NCBI RefSeq assembly: GCF_000007705.1
Contig: NC_005085.1
Span: 3,853,752-3,917,751, forward strand
DNA length: 64,000 nt
Direction of reading: 5' to 3'
Source: Chromobacterium violaceum ATCC 12472
GTDB lineage: Bacteria > Pseudomonadota > Gammaproteobacteria > Burkholderiales > Chromobacteriaceae
The notes beneath the pieces were generated by a model. It was not told the origin of the DNA and made no database searches. It saw nothing but the letters and a program-made list of their open reading frames with translations. Of this stretch, positions 45,331 to 53,267 are shown one piece after another (position 1 is the stretch's first letter; every line of letters begins with the position of its first letter). The translations under genes were made by a program, and so were the position numbers.

Positions 45331-46389
45331 ATGACGATACCCAGCTTTGCCGGACTGGAGCTCCTGGACACCCCGGTGCTGATCTGCGATGCCGGAGCCG
45401 CGCTGCGCTTCGTCAATCCCGCCTGCGAGAACCTGCTGGCCCTGGGCAGCCGGGAACTGCTGCGCCATGCGCTGCCCGAGCTGTTCCAGCCCTGCCCGGC
45501 GCTGAATCAGGCGCTCGCCACCGCGCTCGCCCAGGGCGCCAGCTACATCGAGCACGATCTGGAGCTGAAGCCGCTGCACAACGACTCGGCGCTGCACGTG
45601 ATGCTGTCGATCACGCCGATAGACGTCGAAGGCTGCCAGGCACTGATCGAACTCAGGCCGCTGGACCAGCAGCTGAAGATCGCCAACGAGGAGCGCTCGC
45701 TGCTGCAGCACCAGGCCAACCGCGAGCTGATCCGCAACCTGGCCCACGAGATCAAAAACCCGCTGGGCGGCATACGCGGCGCGGCGCAGCTGTTGGAGCA
45801 CGAGCTGGCAGACCGGCCCGAGCTCAAGGAGTACACCGAGGTGATCACCGAGGAGGCGCTGCGGCTGCAAACGCTGGTAGACCGGCTGCTGGCGCCGCAC
45901 CGCAGCCACAACCGCGGGCCGATCAACATCCACGAAGTGCTGGAGCGGGTGCGCAGCATCGCGCTGGCCCAGCATCCGCAGGGCCTGACCGTCGTCCGCG
46001 ACTACGACACCAGCCTGCCGCTGCTCTCCGCCGACAAGGAACAGCTGATCCAGGTGGTGCTGAACATCGTCAACAACGCGGTGCAAGCCTTGCGCGGCCA
46101 GGGGCGCATCACGCTGCGCACCCGGGTGGCGCGGCAGATCACGCTGGCGCGCAAGCGCCATCAGCTGGCACTGAAATTGCAGATCATCGACGACGGTCCC
46201 GGCATACCCGACGACATCCGCGACCACATCTTCTATCCGCTGGTCACCGGCCGCGCCGAAGGCACCGGCCTGGGGCTGACGCTGGCCCAGGCCTTCGTCC
46301 ACCAGCACGGCGGCAGCATAGAGTTCGATTCGCGGCCGGGCCAGACCTGCTTCACCGTGCTGCTGCCCTTCGGCGGCGAAGCGGGATAA
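45331..46389 (+). CDS. ntrB: Nitrogen regulation sensor kinase NtrB (GlnL)
   Basis: Soluble histidine kinase/phosphatase controlled by PII, 352 aa. An N-terminal PAS-like domain (about 1-110), the dimerisation/phosphoacceptor helix NLAHEIKNPLGGIRGAAQLL with His139, and an HATPase domain with NIVNNAVQAL, DDGPGIPDDI and GTGLGLTLAQ. No membrane helices. 27 bp upstream of ntrC. Confidence 0.96.
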   Translation: MTIPSFAGLELLDTPVLICDAGAALRFVNPACENLLALGSRELLRHALPELFQPCPALNQALATALAQGASYIEHDLELKPLHNDSALHVMLSITPIDVEGCQALIELRPLDQQLKIANEERSLLQHQANRELIRNLAHEIKNPLGGIRGAAQLLEHELADRPELKEYTEVITEEALRLQTLVDRLLAPHRSHNRGPINIHEVLERVRSIALAQHPQGLTVVRDYDTSLPLLSADKEQLIQVVLNIVNNAVQALRGQGRITLRTRVARQITLARKRHQLALKLQIIDDGPGIPDDIRDHIFYPLVTGRAEGTGLGLTLAQAFVHQHGGSIEFDSRPGQTCFTVLLPFGGEAG

Positions 46390-46416
46390 CGACAAGAGAA
46401 CACGAGGAGAAACGCC

Positions 46417-47829
46417 ATGGCCAAGCCGGTCTGGATCATAGACGACGACAAGGCGATACGCTGGGTGCTGGAAAAGGCGCTGACCCGCGCCGGCATCGGC
46501 TTCGACAGCTTCGCCAGCGCCGACGACGCGCTCAACGCGCTATACGACGACAAGCCGCAAGCCATCATCTCCGACATCCGCATGCCGGGCACCGACGGCC
46601 TGAAGTTCCTGTCCAAGGTGAAGACCGAGCATCCGCAGCTGCCGGTCATCATCATGACCGCCCACTCCGACCTGGACTCCGCGGTGTCGGCCTTCCAGGG
46701 CGGCGCCTTCGAATACCTGCCCAAGCCGTTCGACATCGACCAGGCGGTGCTGCTGATCGAGCGCGCGCTGGCCGAAAGCGAGGCGCAAGGCGGCGGCGCC
46801 GACAGCCCGGAAGCGATGCCGGTGCTGCTGGGCCAGGCGCCGGCGATGCAGGACGTATTCCGCGCCATCGGCCGGCTGGCCCAATCCAACGTCACCGTGC
46901 TGATCACCGGAGAATCCGGCACCGGCAAGGAACGGGTGGCCGAGGCGCTGCACCGCCACTCGGTGCGCGCCGGCAAGCCCTTCATCGCGCTCAACACCGC
47001 GGCGATACCGAAGGACCTGCTGGAATCCGAACTGTTCGGCCACGAAAAAGGCGCGTTTACCGGCGCGCTGGCCACGCGGCGCGGCCGCTTCGAGGAAGCC
47101 GAAGGCGGCACGCTGTTCCTGGACGAGATCGGCGACATGCCGACCGAGCTGCAAACCCGGCTGCTCAGAGTGCTGTCCGACGGCCATTTCTACCGCGTCG
47201 GCGGCCACACGCCGATCAAGGCCAATGTCCGGGTGATCGCCGCCACCCACCAGAACCTGGAGCAACGGGTGCGCGACGGGCTGTTCCGCGAAGACCTGTA
47301 CCACCGCCTCAACGTGATCCGCCTGCGGCTGCCGCCGCTGAGGGAGCGGCGCGAGGACATCCCGCTCTTGGCCCGCCACTTCCTGGCCAAGAGCGCCTCC
47401 CAGCTGGGCGTCGAACCCAAGCGCCTGTCCGAGGCGGCGATGGCGCTGATCCAGCGCAGCGCTTTCACCGGCAACGTGCGCGAGCTGGAAAACCTGTGCC
47501 AGTGGATATGCGTGATGGCGCCGGGCCAGACCGTCGAAGTGGCCGACCTGCCGCCGGAGCTGCGCGAGCCGCAAGCCGAGGCCGCCGGTTGCCCGCACGG
47601 CGACTGGGACCGGATGCTGGAGGACGAGATCCGCCGGCGTCTGCGCGCCGGCGAGGTCGGCATCGTCGATGAGCTGACGCGCCGCTTCGAAACCACCTGC
47701 ATCCGCGCCAGCCTCGGCCATACCGGCGGGCGCCGGGTGGAAGCCGCGCACCTGCTGGGCTGGGGGCGCAACACCCTGACCCGCAAGATTCAGGAACTAG
47801 GGCTGGAGCACGACGCTCAGCACAGTTAA
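46417..47829 (+). CDS. ntrC: Nitrogen regulator NtrC (GlnG)
   Basis: Sigma-54 activator, 470 aa. Receiver domain with phospho-Asp53 (IISDIRMPG), AAA+ domain with GESGTGKE, sigma-54 contact loop GAFTGAL, and DEIGDMP, and a C-terminal Fis-type HTH (GHTGGRRVEAAHLLGWGRNTLTRKIQ). It follows an AGGAG ribosome binding site. The target sites TGCACC-N5-GGTGCA appear three times in this window. Confidence 0.97.
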   Translation: MAKPVWIIDDDKAIRWVLEKALTRAGIGFDSFASADDALNALYDDKPQAIISDIRMPGTDGLKFLSKVKTEHPQLPVIIMTAHSDLDSAVSAFQGGAFEYLPKPFDIDQAVLLIERALAESEAQGGGADSPEAMPVLLGQAPAMQDVFRAIGRLAQSNVTVLITGESGTGKERVAEALHRHSVRAGKPFIALNTAAIPKDLLESELFGHEKGAFTGALATRRGRFEEAEGGTLFLDEIGDMPTELQTRLLRVLSDGHFYRVGGHTPIKANVRVIAATHQNLEQRVRDGLFREDLYHRLNVIRLRLPPLRERREDIPLLARHFLAKSASQLGVEPKRLSEAAMALIQRSAFTGNVRELENLCQWICVMAPGQTVEVADLPPELREPQAEAAGCPHGDWDRMLEDEIRRRLRAGEVGIVDELTRRFETTCIRASLGHTGGRRVEAAHLLGWGRNTLTRKIQELGLEHDAQHS

Positions 47830-47914
47830 TTGTTAATCAAATAATTCCAAAACAATCAGCATATTTTTAATCATTTTGATAAAATGGGCAGACCTTTCCC
47901 AGCCTGAATGTCCG

Positions 47915-48667
47915 ATGTCCCGTCTGCCCATCGCGCTGGCCTGCCTGTTCCCGCTGTCCCTGCCCGCCGCGGAGCCGCTGCGCGTCGGCATCAGCGACGC
48001 GCTGACCAGTCCCTACATGATCGAAGATCCCGCGGCCGACAGCCTGCCGCGGGGCCGGGCCATCGATCTGGCCCGAACCGCGTTGCGGCGCTGCGGGCTG
48101 GAGGCGCGCTTCCTGCGCCAGCCCGGCAAGCGCCTGGTGCAAAACCTTGGGCTGCATAGGCTGGACAGCGCGCTGCTGCTGTCTTACCAAGCGCCCCGGC
48201 GCGACCTGATGGCCTATCCGATGCGCGGAGACAAGCCCGACGCCAACCGCCGCATGGCCACCTTCCACTACGTTTTCTATGTGCGGAACGACAGCGCGCT
48301 GCGCTGGGACGGCGCGCGGCTGAGCGGTCTGGACGGCGCGGTCGGCATCAACCGCGGCTGGTCGATCGGCGGCGATCTGGCGGCGCTCGGCATCGCCGCC
48401 GAGAACGGCAGCACCATCGCCGACAATTTCTCCAAGCTGAAAGCCGGCCGCATCCAGGCCTACGCGCTGCACCGCCAGGCCGGCGATCTCTACCTGCGCC
48501 ACCATCCGGAGCTGCAAGTCCGCCGGCTGTCCCCGCCCCTGCTCAGCAAGACCTACTACTGGGTATTCAGCCGCGACTACGCGCGCCGCCATCCGCGGCA
48601 CGCGGAATGCGTGTGGCGGCAGCTGCCCGGCCTGCGCGCGCGCTATCTGCCGGAAGGCGGCGGCTAG
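47915..48667 (+). CDS. Periplasmic solute-binding-like protein
   Basis: 250 aa with a signal peptide (MSRLPIALACLFPLSLPA) followed by EPLRVGISDALTSPYMI, typical of the first strand of the type 3 substrate-binding fold. LDSALLLSYQ and DGAVGINRGWSIGGDL fit the second lobe. No ABC permease or ATPase gene is next to it, so it may be an orphan binding protein or sensor rather than part of a transporter. Its stop codon abuts the terminal repeat of the 48666-48932 element. Confidence 0.7.
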   Translation: MSRLPIALACLFPLSLPAAEPLRVGISDALTSPYMIEDPAADSLPRGRAIDLARTALRRCGLEARFLRQPGKRLVQNLGLHRLDSALLLSYQAPRRDLMAYPMRGDKPDANRRMATFHYVFYVRNDSALRWDGARLSGLDGAVGINRGWSIGGDLAALGIAAENGSTIADNFSKLKAGRIQAYALHRQAGDLYLRHHPELQVRRLSPPLLSKTYYWVFSRDYARRHPRHAECVWRQLPGLRARYLPEGGG

Positions 48668-48932
48668 GGGCTGTTGACGTTTGGTGAGCGGATCGCGTTT
48701 GCGCCGATTTGGGACGGAAGCAAGGCGCACAGTCCGACGCATAGTCATGCTATGCAAGGGCTGGGCAACGCGGCTTCCGTCCCAAAGCGGCCAAACCCGC
48801 GGGCCGGGCGCGTTTCGCGACGACGCTTCGTTGTGCCGCGCTGGCAGAGCATGACTATGCGGCGCGCGAAACGCCTGGATTCGCCGCAAAACGCATCCCG
48901 GCGCGACCGCTCGGCAAACGTCAACAGCCCCT
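48666..48932. repeat. 267-bp element with 26-bp terminal inverted repeats (MITE-like)
   Basis: The left end AGGGGCTGTTGACGTTTGG... (48666-48691) and right end (48907-48932) are complementary at 24 of 26 positions. Inside are a perfect 14-bp stem (48708-48721 with 48773-48786), a 10-bp stem (48810-48819 with 48865-48874) and an inverted 12-mer GCATAGTCATGC (48739-48750 and 48849-48860). No coding sequence is present. The left terminus shares the last two bases of the upstream stop codon and the right terminus lies 5 bp before the convergent gene. I could not see a clear target duplication. Confidence 0.8.
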
Positions 48933-48937
48933 GGGCC

Positions 48938-49438
48938 TCAGGCGAAGCGCGCCAGCTCGCGCGCCCAATCCAGCCGGCCGTCGCCGGGCTCGCGGTCGCG
49001 CGCGTCCATCCTGTCCTCGGGCACGAACCAGCACACCTCGAACAGCAAGCCGTCCGGATCGTGGCCGTACACGCTCTTGTGCACGCCGTGGTCCTCCTCC
49101 ATGCCCAGCTTGCCGATCTCGGCCAGATGGTCGCGAATCCGCTTCAATTCCTGGATGGTATCCACCTCCCAGGCCAGATGGTACAGACCTGCCCTGGGCT
49201 GGTGCGGATCCGGCGTCTCTCCGCGCGGACTGAAGGGGCCCGAACGCTGCTGGCCCAGATTGCGCTGGAACAAGGCCAGATCATGGTCGTTGTCGGAATG
49301 CGCCGCCTGCGCGAACACGGCGCGGCCGGATGCCGCGTCGCCTTTGGGGCGGAAGCCCAGCACGTCGCGGTAGAAAGCCGCGCTGTCAGCCACGTCGCTG
49401 ACGTAGAGCACGGCATGATTGAGTCGTTTGATGCCCAT
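48938..49438 (-). CDS. VOC-family metalloenzyme (glyoxalase/dioxygenase fold)
   Basis: 166 aa. Two beta-alpha-beta-beta-beta modules: IKRLNHAVLYVSDVADSAAFYRDVLGF with a metal His, then GLYHLAWEVDTIQ and DPDGLLFEVCWF with the second His and Glu. Probably a glyoxalase, lyase or extradiol-type activity; the substrate cannot be told from sequence. Convergent with the solute-binding gene, with the inverted-repeat element between. Confidence 0.85.
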   Translation of the reverse strand: MGIKRLNHAVLYVSDVADSAAFYRDVLGFRPKGDAASGRAVFAQAAHSDNDHDLALFQRNLGQQRSGPFSPRGETPDPHQPRAGLYHLAWEVDTIQELKRIRDHLAEIGKLGMEEDHGVHKSVYGHDPDGLLFEVCWFVPEDRMDARDREPGDGRLDWARELARFA

Positions 49439-49603
49439 CGATCACCTGGTTTCGAAAGTCGCCGCCGCGCCTGGAAAATTGGGAGGAGCGGCGCAATTTA
49501 AAACATAAATAAAAAACTTTATAAATGGTTTATTATTAAAAGCGCCGACACGCGGCAGACAGCCGCACGCAGGCGCCATCCAAGCCTACAGGAGCCAAGC
49601 AGC

Positions 49604-49759
49604 ATGGACACACGTCATATCGGAATCGGATTCTCGCTGGGCACGCTGATCGCGGTCGCCCTGTCATGGTCGGCCAACCATTCCATCCTGTGGGCGATCA
49701 TTCACGGCTTTTTGAGCTGGCTTTACGTCATCTACTACGTGGTGACCCGCCTGCTCTGA
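49604..49759 (+). CDS. 51-residue membrane protein
   Basis: A short frame with an AGGAG ribosome binding site 10 nt upstream: MDTRHIGIGFSLGTLIAVAL, then a second hydrophobic stretch ILWAIIHGFLSWLYVIYYVV and a basic end TRLL. Two membrane helices are predicted. The preceding 110 bp are AT-rich and likely hold a promoter. I recognise no family with confidence; small two-helix proteins of this type are often annotated only as hypothetical. Confidence 0.65.
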   Translation: MDTRHIGIGFSLGTLIAVALSWSANHSILWAIIHGFLSWLYVIYYVVTRLL

Positions 49760-49837
49760 GCCTGCGCCCGGGCGTGTCCGGCTGGCGCTCTGCCGCGGCA
49801 GACTGCCATGCTTTCGGCATTTCGCCAAGCGCCGCCT

Positions 49838-50398
49838 TCACGGCAGCGCTTCGCACACCTCGGCCAGCACCCGGCCCTCGCCGTCCAGCATCCAGTGGCT
49901 GCGCCCATAGTGCCGGTCGCAGCACTCGCGGTAGGCGATGCCCCCGCCGGCGGCGAACAGCCCGGGCAACGCGAAATACCGGCGGCCGGAGAAGGACGGC
50001 TGGATGCCCGCCCGCGCCAGTATGCTGCCGAACGGCAGGTCGGACTCGATCAACTGCCGCTTGAGCCTCGGTTCGAAAGCCAGCAGCTCTATCCGTATCC
50101 AGGCCGCCACGTGGCAACGCTGCGCCTCGTCCAGCAACAGGATGCTGCGCTCCAGCCTGCGCGCGTCATGCCGCTGCCACAGCCGGCGGATGCGCAGCAT
50201 GCAGCCACGGCTGGCCTGCAGGGCGCCGGTCATGTATCCGTCGTGGACCAGCGCGCCGCGGCTGCACGCGCAGATCTCGTCCGGCGACACCGGCCAGGCC
50301 TTCTCCCAGGGAATCGTGATGGCTGGCCGCGCCTGTTCCGCGTCCGGCAGGAACGGCGGGAGGCGGACGCCCCCCGCGCTTGCCTGATGCAGCCTCAC
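49838..50398 (-). CDS. Chorismate-lyase-like (UbiC/DUF98 fold) protein
   Basis: 186 aa from a GTG whose GTGA overlaps the stop of the upstream PLP gene. Pattern resembles the UbiC/DUF98 fold: RRLERSILLLDEAQRCHVAAWIRIEL, SDLPFGSILARAGI, then YGRSHWMLDGEGRVLAEVCEALP, where the penultimate Glu matches the UbiC product-contact Glu. UbiC makes 4-hydroxybenzoate from chorismate; whether this relative does so is unknown. It is clearly different from the true UbiC at 60410. Last gene of the five-gene operon. Confidence 0.65.
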   Translation of the reverse strand: MRLHQASAGGVRLPPFLPDAEQARPAITIPWEKAWPVSPDEICACSRGALVHDGYMTGALQASRGCMLRIRRLWQRHDARRLERSILLLDEAQRCHVAAWIRIELLAFEPRLKRQLIESDLPFGSILARAGIQPSFSGRRYFALPGLFAAGGGIAYRECCDRHYGRSHWMLDGEGRVLAEVCEALP

Positions 50399-51216
50399 AG
50401 GCTGGTGGCCATGTGAGAGGAGCAGACCGCGGCGATGTCGCCGTCCACGCCCTGCCGCCGCAGCGCGCGCGCGGCAGCGATGGCGGCGCCTGACGACGGC
50501 CCGACCGGCTCGCCGCAAGCGGCCAGCGCCTCGCGCGCCGTCGACCAGGCCAACGCCGACGCCACCGGCACGATGCCGGCCACGGCCTCGCGCCGGAATA
50601 ATTTCGTCGGCGCCGGCGGCGCCAGGCCGGGAATATCATGCGGACGCCACGGCTCGCCCGACAGCACGGCCGCTTCCGCAGGCTCCGCCGCGTAGACCGG
50701 GATGCCGGCCGGCGCCAGCGCCTCGGCGATGCCCATCAGCGACGCGCAAGTGCCGGCCGGCACCGTCACCGCCGCCAGCCCGGGCGATTGGCGCAGCAAC
50801 TCCTCGCCCACCGCCCGGTAATGGCCGATCAGCTCCGCGTCGCTCAACTGCTCGACCACATGGCTGTCCGGCATGCCGCGATGCGCGTCCAGCAGCTCCT
50901 GCAACTGCGGATGCGGGCGGCGCTCCACCGCGGCGCCCAGCCAGCGCGCGTAATTGACCACGCTGTCCGGCGCGCTCTCCGGCATCAGCAACAGCGCCTT
51001 GCAGCCTATCTGGCTGGCGGCCCAGGCCACGCTGACGCCGGCGCTGCCGGCGGTCATGATCGCCAGCGTCGTGCCGCGGCCTATCCGGCCCGCTTCCGCG
51101 CGCGCCAGCAGCGTCTTCGGCAGCGAACGGTGCTTGATCGACAGCGAGGGATTCAGGTATTCGAGCTTCAGGCTCAGGCCGGGCATCAGACGCGGCGCCT
51201 GCAACAAGGGGGTCAT
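50395..51216 (-). CDS. Cysteine-synthase-like PLP enzyme, divergent
   Basis: 273 aa, fold type II PLP family. The Schiff-base Lys is likely Lys28 in NPSLSIKHRSL. The substrate loop reads MTAGSAGVSVAW, lacking the usual SGNTG asparagine, and the phosphate loop is VPAGTCASLMGIAEA in place of GTGGT. GEPVGPSSGAAI matches the C-terminal PLP segment. These changes suggest a reaction other than O-acetylserine sulfhydrylation (a beta-replacement or elimination on another amino acid). The ATG at 51216 has a GAGGG ribosome binding site, 10 bp after the ligase gene. Confidence 0.75.
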   Translation of the reverse strand: MTPLLQAPRLMPGLSLKLEYLNPSLSIKHRSLPKTLLARAEAGRIGRGTTLAIMTAGSAGVSVAWAASQIGCKALLLMPESAPDSVVNYARWLGAAVERRPHPQLQELLDAHRGMPDSHVVEQLSDAELIGHYRAVGEELLRQSPGLAAVTVPAGTCASLMGIAEALAPAGIPVYAAEPAEAAVLSGEPWRPHDIPGLAPPAPTKLFRREAVAGIVPVASALAWSTAREALAACGEPVGPSSGAAIAAARALRRQGVDGDIAAVCSSHMATSL

Positions 51217-51226
51217 CGCGCATCCC

Positions 51227-52504
51227 TCATAGGTAGGCATGGACGGGCAGCGGCAGCTCGATGAAGCGCGGCACCTTGACGCCGTTGCCGCTGGCCATCT
51301 TGTCGCGCTTCAGCTTCTGGATCAGCTCGGACGGCACCAGGCGCAGCGGCGGCGCCACCGCCAGCCGCTGCAACAGCAGTTCTCCGACCCGGCGGACGAT
51401 GTCGGCGCCGCCGTCTCCCGCCGACAGCCATACCTCCACCCGCTGGCCGCCCTGCTCGTCCGGACAGCGCACCACCAGTTCGTTGTCTATGCCGGCCACG
51501 CCGCCCAGCACGTCGAAGATCAGATCCGGATAGACCGTCTGGCCCTGGATTTTCAACTGGTGGTCGACCCGGCCGATGATGGCGCCCAGCCGCGGGCTGC
51601 GGCGGCCGCAGTCGCAAGGGCTGTCGTCCAGCCAGCTGGCGATGTCGCCGGTCGCGTAGCGCACCGCGATGAAGCCGCGCGGCAAGGTCAGCGAGGTGAC
51701 CACCACCTCGCCCGGCTGGCCCGGCGCGGCCGGCAGGCCGGTATCGGGATCGATCAGCTCGACGTGGACCGCATCGTCGTTGATGTGGAAGCCGCGATGC
51801 TGCAGGCACTCATGGCCGACCGAACCCAGTTCGCTGCAGCCGTACTCGTTGAGCGCCTCCTTCAGCCCCCACAGCTCCATCACCTTGCGCGCCACCGGCG
51901 TCGGCCGGTTGTCGGCGTCGAAAGCGCCGCAGGCGCCGAAATAGGCGTAATCCGGCAGACACTCCGGCGCCGGGAAATCCGCGCCCATGGTCTGCGCCAG
52001 CTCCAGCATCACAGCCGGATTGCCGACCACGAAGGCCGGCTGGTGGTAATGCACCACGTCCAGGATGCGCCGCGTGCGCTGCGGCGAGCAGCGGAACGGC
52101 CCCAGACCCACCTTCTTGGCCGCCTGCAGCACCAGCGGCCCCAGCGTGAACATGTCGTTGTTGCTGAGCAGATGCAGCATGCGGTCGCCCGGCTTCGCGC
52201 CCAGCTCGGTGAGCACCCGCGCCACGCAATCGACCCACACCATTTCCTGCAGCCGGTGCACCGGCAGTTCCACCGGCCGTCCGGTGGTCCCGGAAGAGCT
52301 GACGACATCGGTGAAGTCGCCGTACTCCATCAGCTCGTCCCAATGGTTGGACAGATCCTGCTTGCGGATCGCGGGCACGCGGTGATACTCGCCGTCGCGC
52401 AGCCATTGCATGATCTGCTCCCGCTCCACGCCCCAATGGCGCGGGTAGTGCGGACGCAGCGACGCCTGCTCGACGACGCGAGCAATCCTTGCTACAGGCA
52501 ACAT
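51227..52504 (-). CDS. PaaK-like adenylate-forming enzyme
   Basis: 425 aa. ANL superfamily motifs: VSSSGTTGRPVELPV (P-loop), EYGCSELG, RYATGDIASWL, and the PaaK-type CDCGRRSPRLGAIIGRVDHQLKIQG near the C-terminal domain hinge. Such enzymes activate aryl or acyl acids as adenylates and usually pass them to CoA. No carrier protein gene is near. It is followed by the PLP enzyme 10 bp later and preceded by the transglutaminase-like gene with a 70-bp gap. Confidence 0.85.
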   Translation of the reverse strand: MLPVARIARVVEQASLRPHYPRHWGVEREQIMQWLRDGEYHRVPAIRKQDLSNHWDELMEYGDFTDVVSSSGTTGRPVELPVHRLQEMVWVDCVARVLTELGAKPGDRMLHLLSNNDMFTLGPLVLQAAKKVGLGPFRCSPQRTRRILDVVHYHQPAFVVGNPAVMLELAQTMGADFPAPECLPDYAYFGACGAFDADNRPTPVARKVMELWGLKEALNEYGCSELGSVGHECLQHRGFHINDDAVHVELIDPDTGLPAAPGQPGEVVVTSLTLPRGFIAVRYATGDIASWLDDSPCDCGRRSPRLGAIIGRVDHQLKIQGQTVYPDLIFDVLGGVAGIDNELVVRCPDEQGGQRVEVWLSAGDGGADIVRRVGELLLQRLAVAPPLRLVPSELIQKLKRDKMASGNGVKVPRFIELPLPVHAYL

Positions 52505-52574
52505 GGTTGGTTTCCTCGTTGGACGGATGATCAGACGCCGGCCCCTCGGGCCGGACACGACGCCGCAGCGGCCG

Positions 52575-53267
52575 CTAAGTCATGGCGGGCCCCAGGCGGC
52601 TGTTCAGATAGCGCTCGCTGGCGCGGCGCAGCGGCGTCGGCACGCAGGCCAGCCACTGGTTGAAATGGATGCCGAGCAAAGTGTTGTTGCCGGCGCCGCT
52701 GGCCACGGCTTCGGCCAGCGAGGGGAATTCGAGGTTGTCGGGCTTGAGATTGCCGGGCTCGGCCTGGGAAAACGCGTCGCCGCGGCCGCTCCATTCGCAG
52801 ACCGCGCCGCGTCCCAGCCCGAAGCCGCGCTCCCACCCCGCGGCTTGCAGCCGCGCGCGCTGCTGGCGGAAACCCGAGCGGTCGAAAATATAGCTGTCGA
52901 TATTGCAGCGCAAGCCGCCCAGCTTAAGCTGCGTGACCGCGTGGAACAGTCTGGAGGGCAGACAGAACAGCACCGGCGCCGGCACCGCGTGGCGCAGGAT
53001 GCGCTTGTCCAGCGCGACGAAACGCAGGCTGGCCTCGAATCCGGCGCCGCGCAGCAAGGCGCACAGCAGGTCGGCCTGGGCGTTGCAATGGCCGCGGCCC
53101 AAGGCCAGCGTCTGCTCCGGCGTGACGCGCTCGAAACCGGCGGTGAAGCCGAAACGCACCCGGTCGCGCACGTAGTCGTGCAGCGCGACGCAGAACTCCC
53201 GGTCGTCGGCCGGCAAAGCCTGGCGGCGCACGGCCTCCAGCACGCCGGCTATCGTCCTCTCGCTCAT
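52575..53267 (-). CDS. Transglutaminase-like cysteine protein
   Basis: 230 aa. The papain-like core is visible: GHCNAQADLLCALLRGAGFEA (Cys), HAVTQLKLGG (His) and IDSYIFD (Asp). Members cleave or form amide bonds; bacterial transglutaminase-like proteins range from proteases to amide synthases. The ATG overlaps the MFS stop (ATGA) and has an AGGAGGG element upstream. The role in the operon is unknown. Confidence 0.75.
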   Translation of the reverse strand: MSERTIAGVLEAVRRQALPADDREFCVALHDYVRDRVRFGFTAGFERVTPEQTLALGRGHCNAQADLLCALLRGAGFEASLRFVALDKRILRHAVPAPVLFCLPSRLFHAVTQLKLGGLRCNIDSYIFDRSGFRQQRARLQAAGWERGFGLGRGAVCEWSGRGDAFSQAEPGNLKPDNLEFPSLAEAVASGAGNNTLLGIHFNQWLACVPTPLRRASERYLNSRLGPAMT

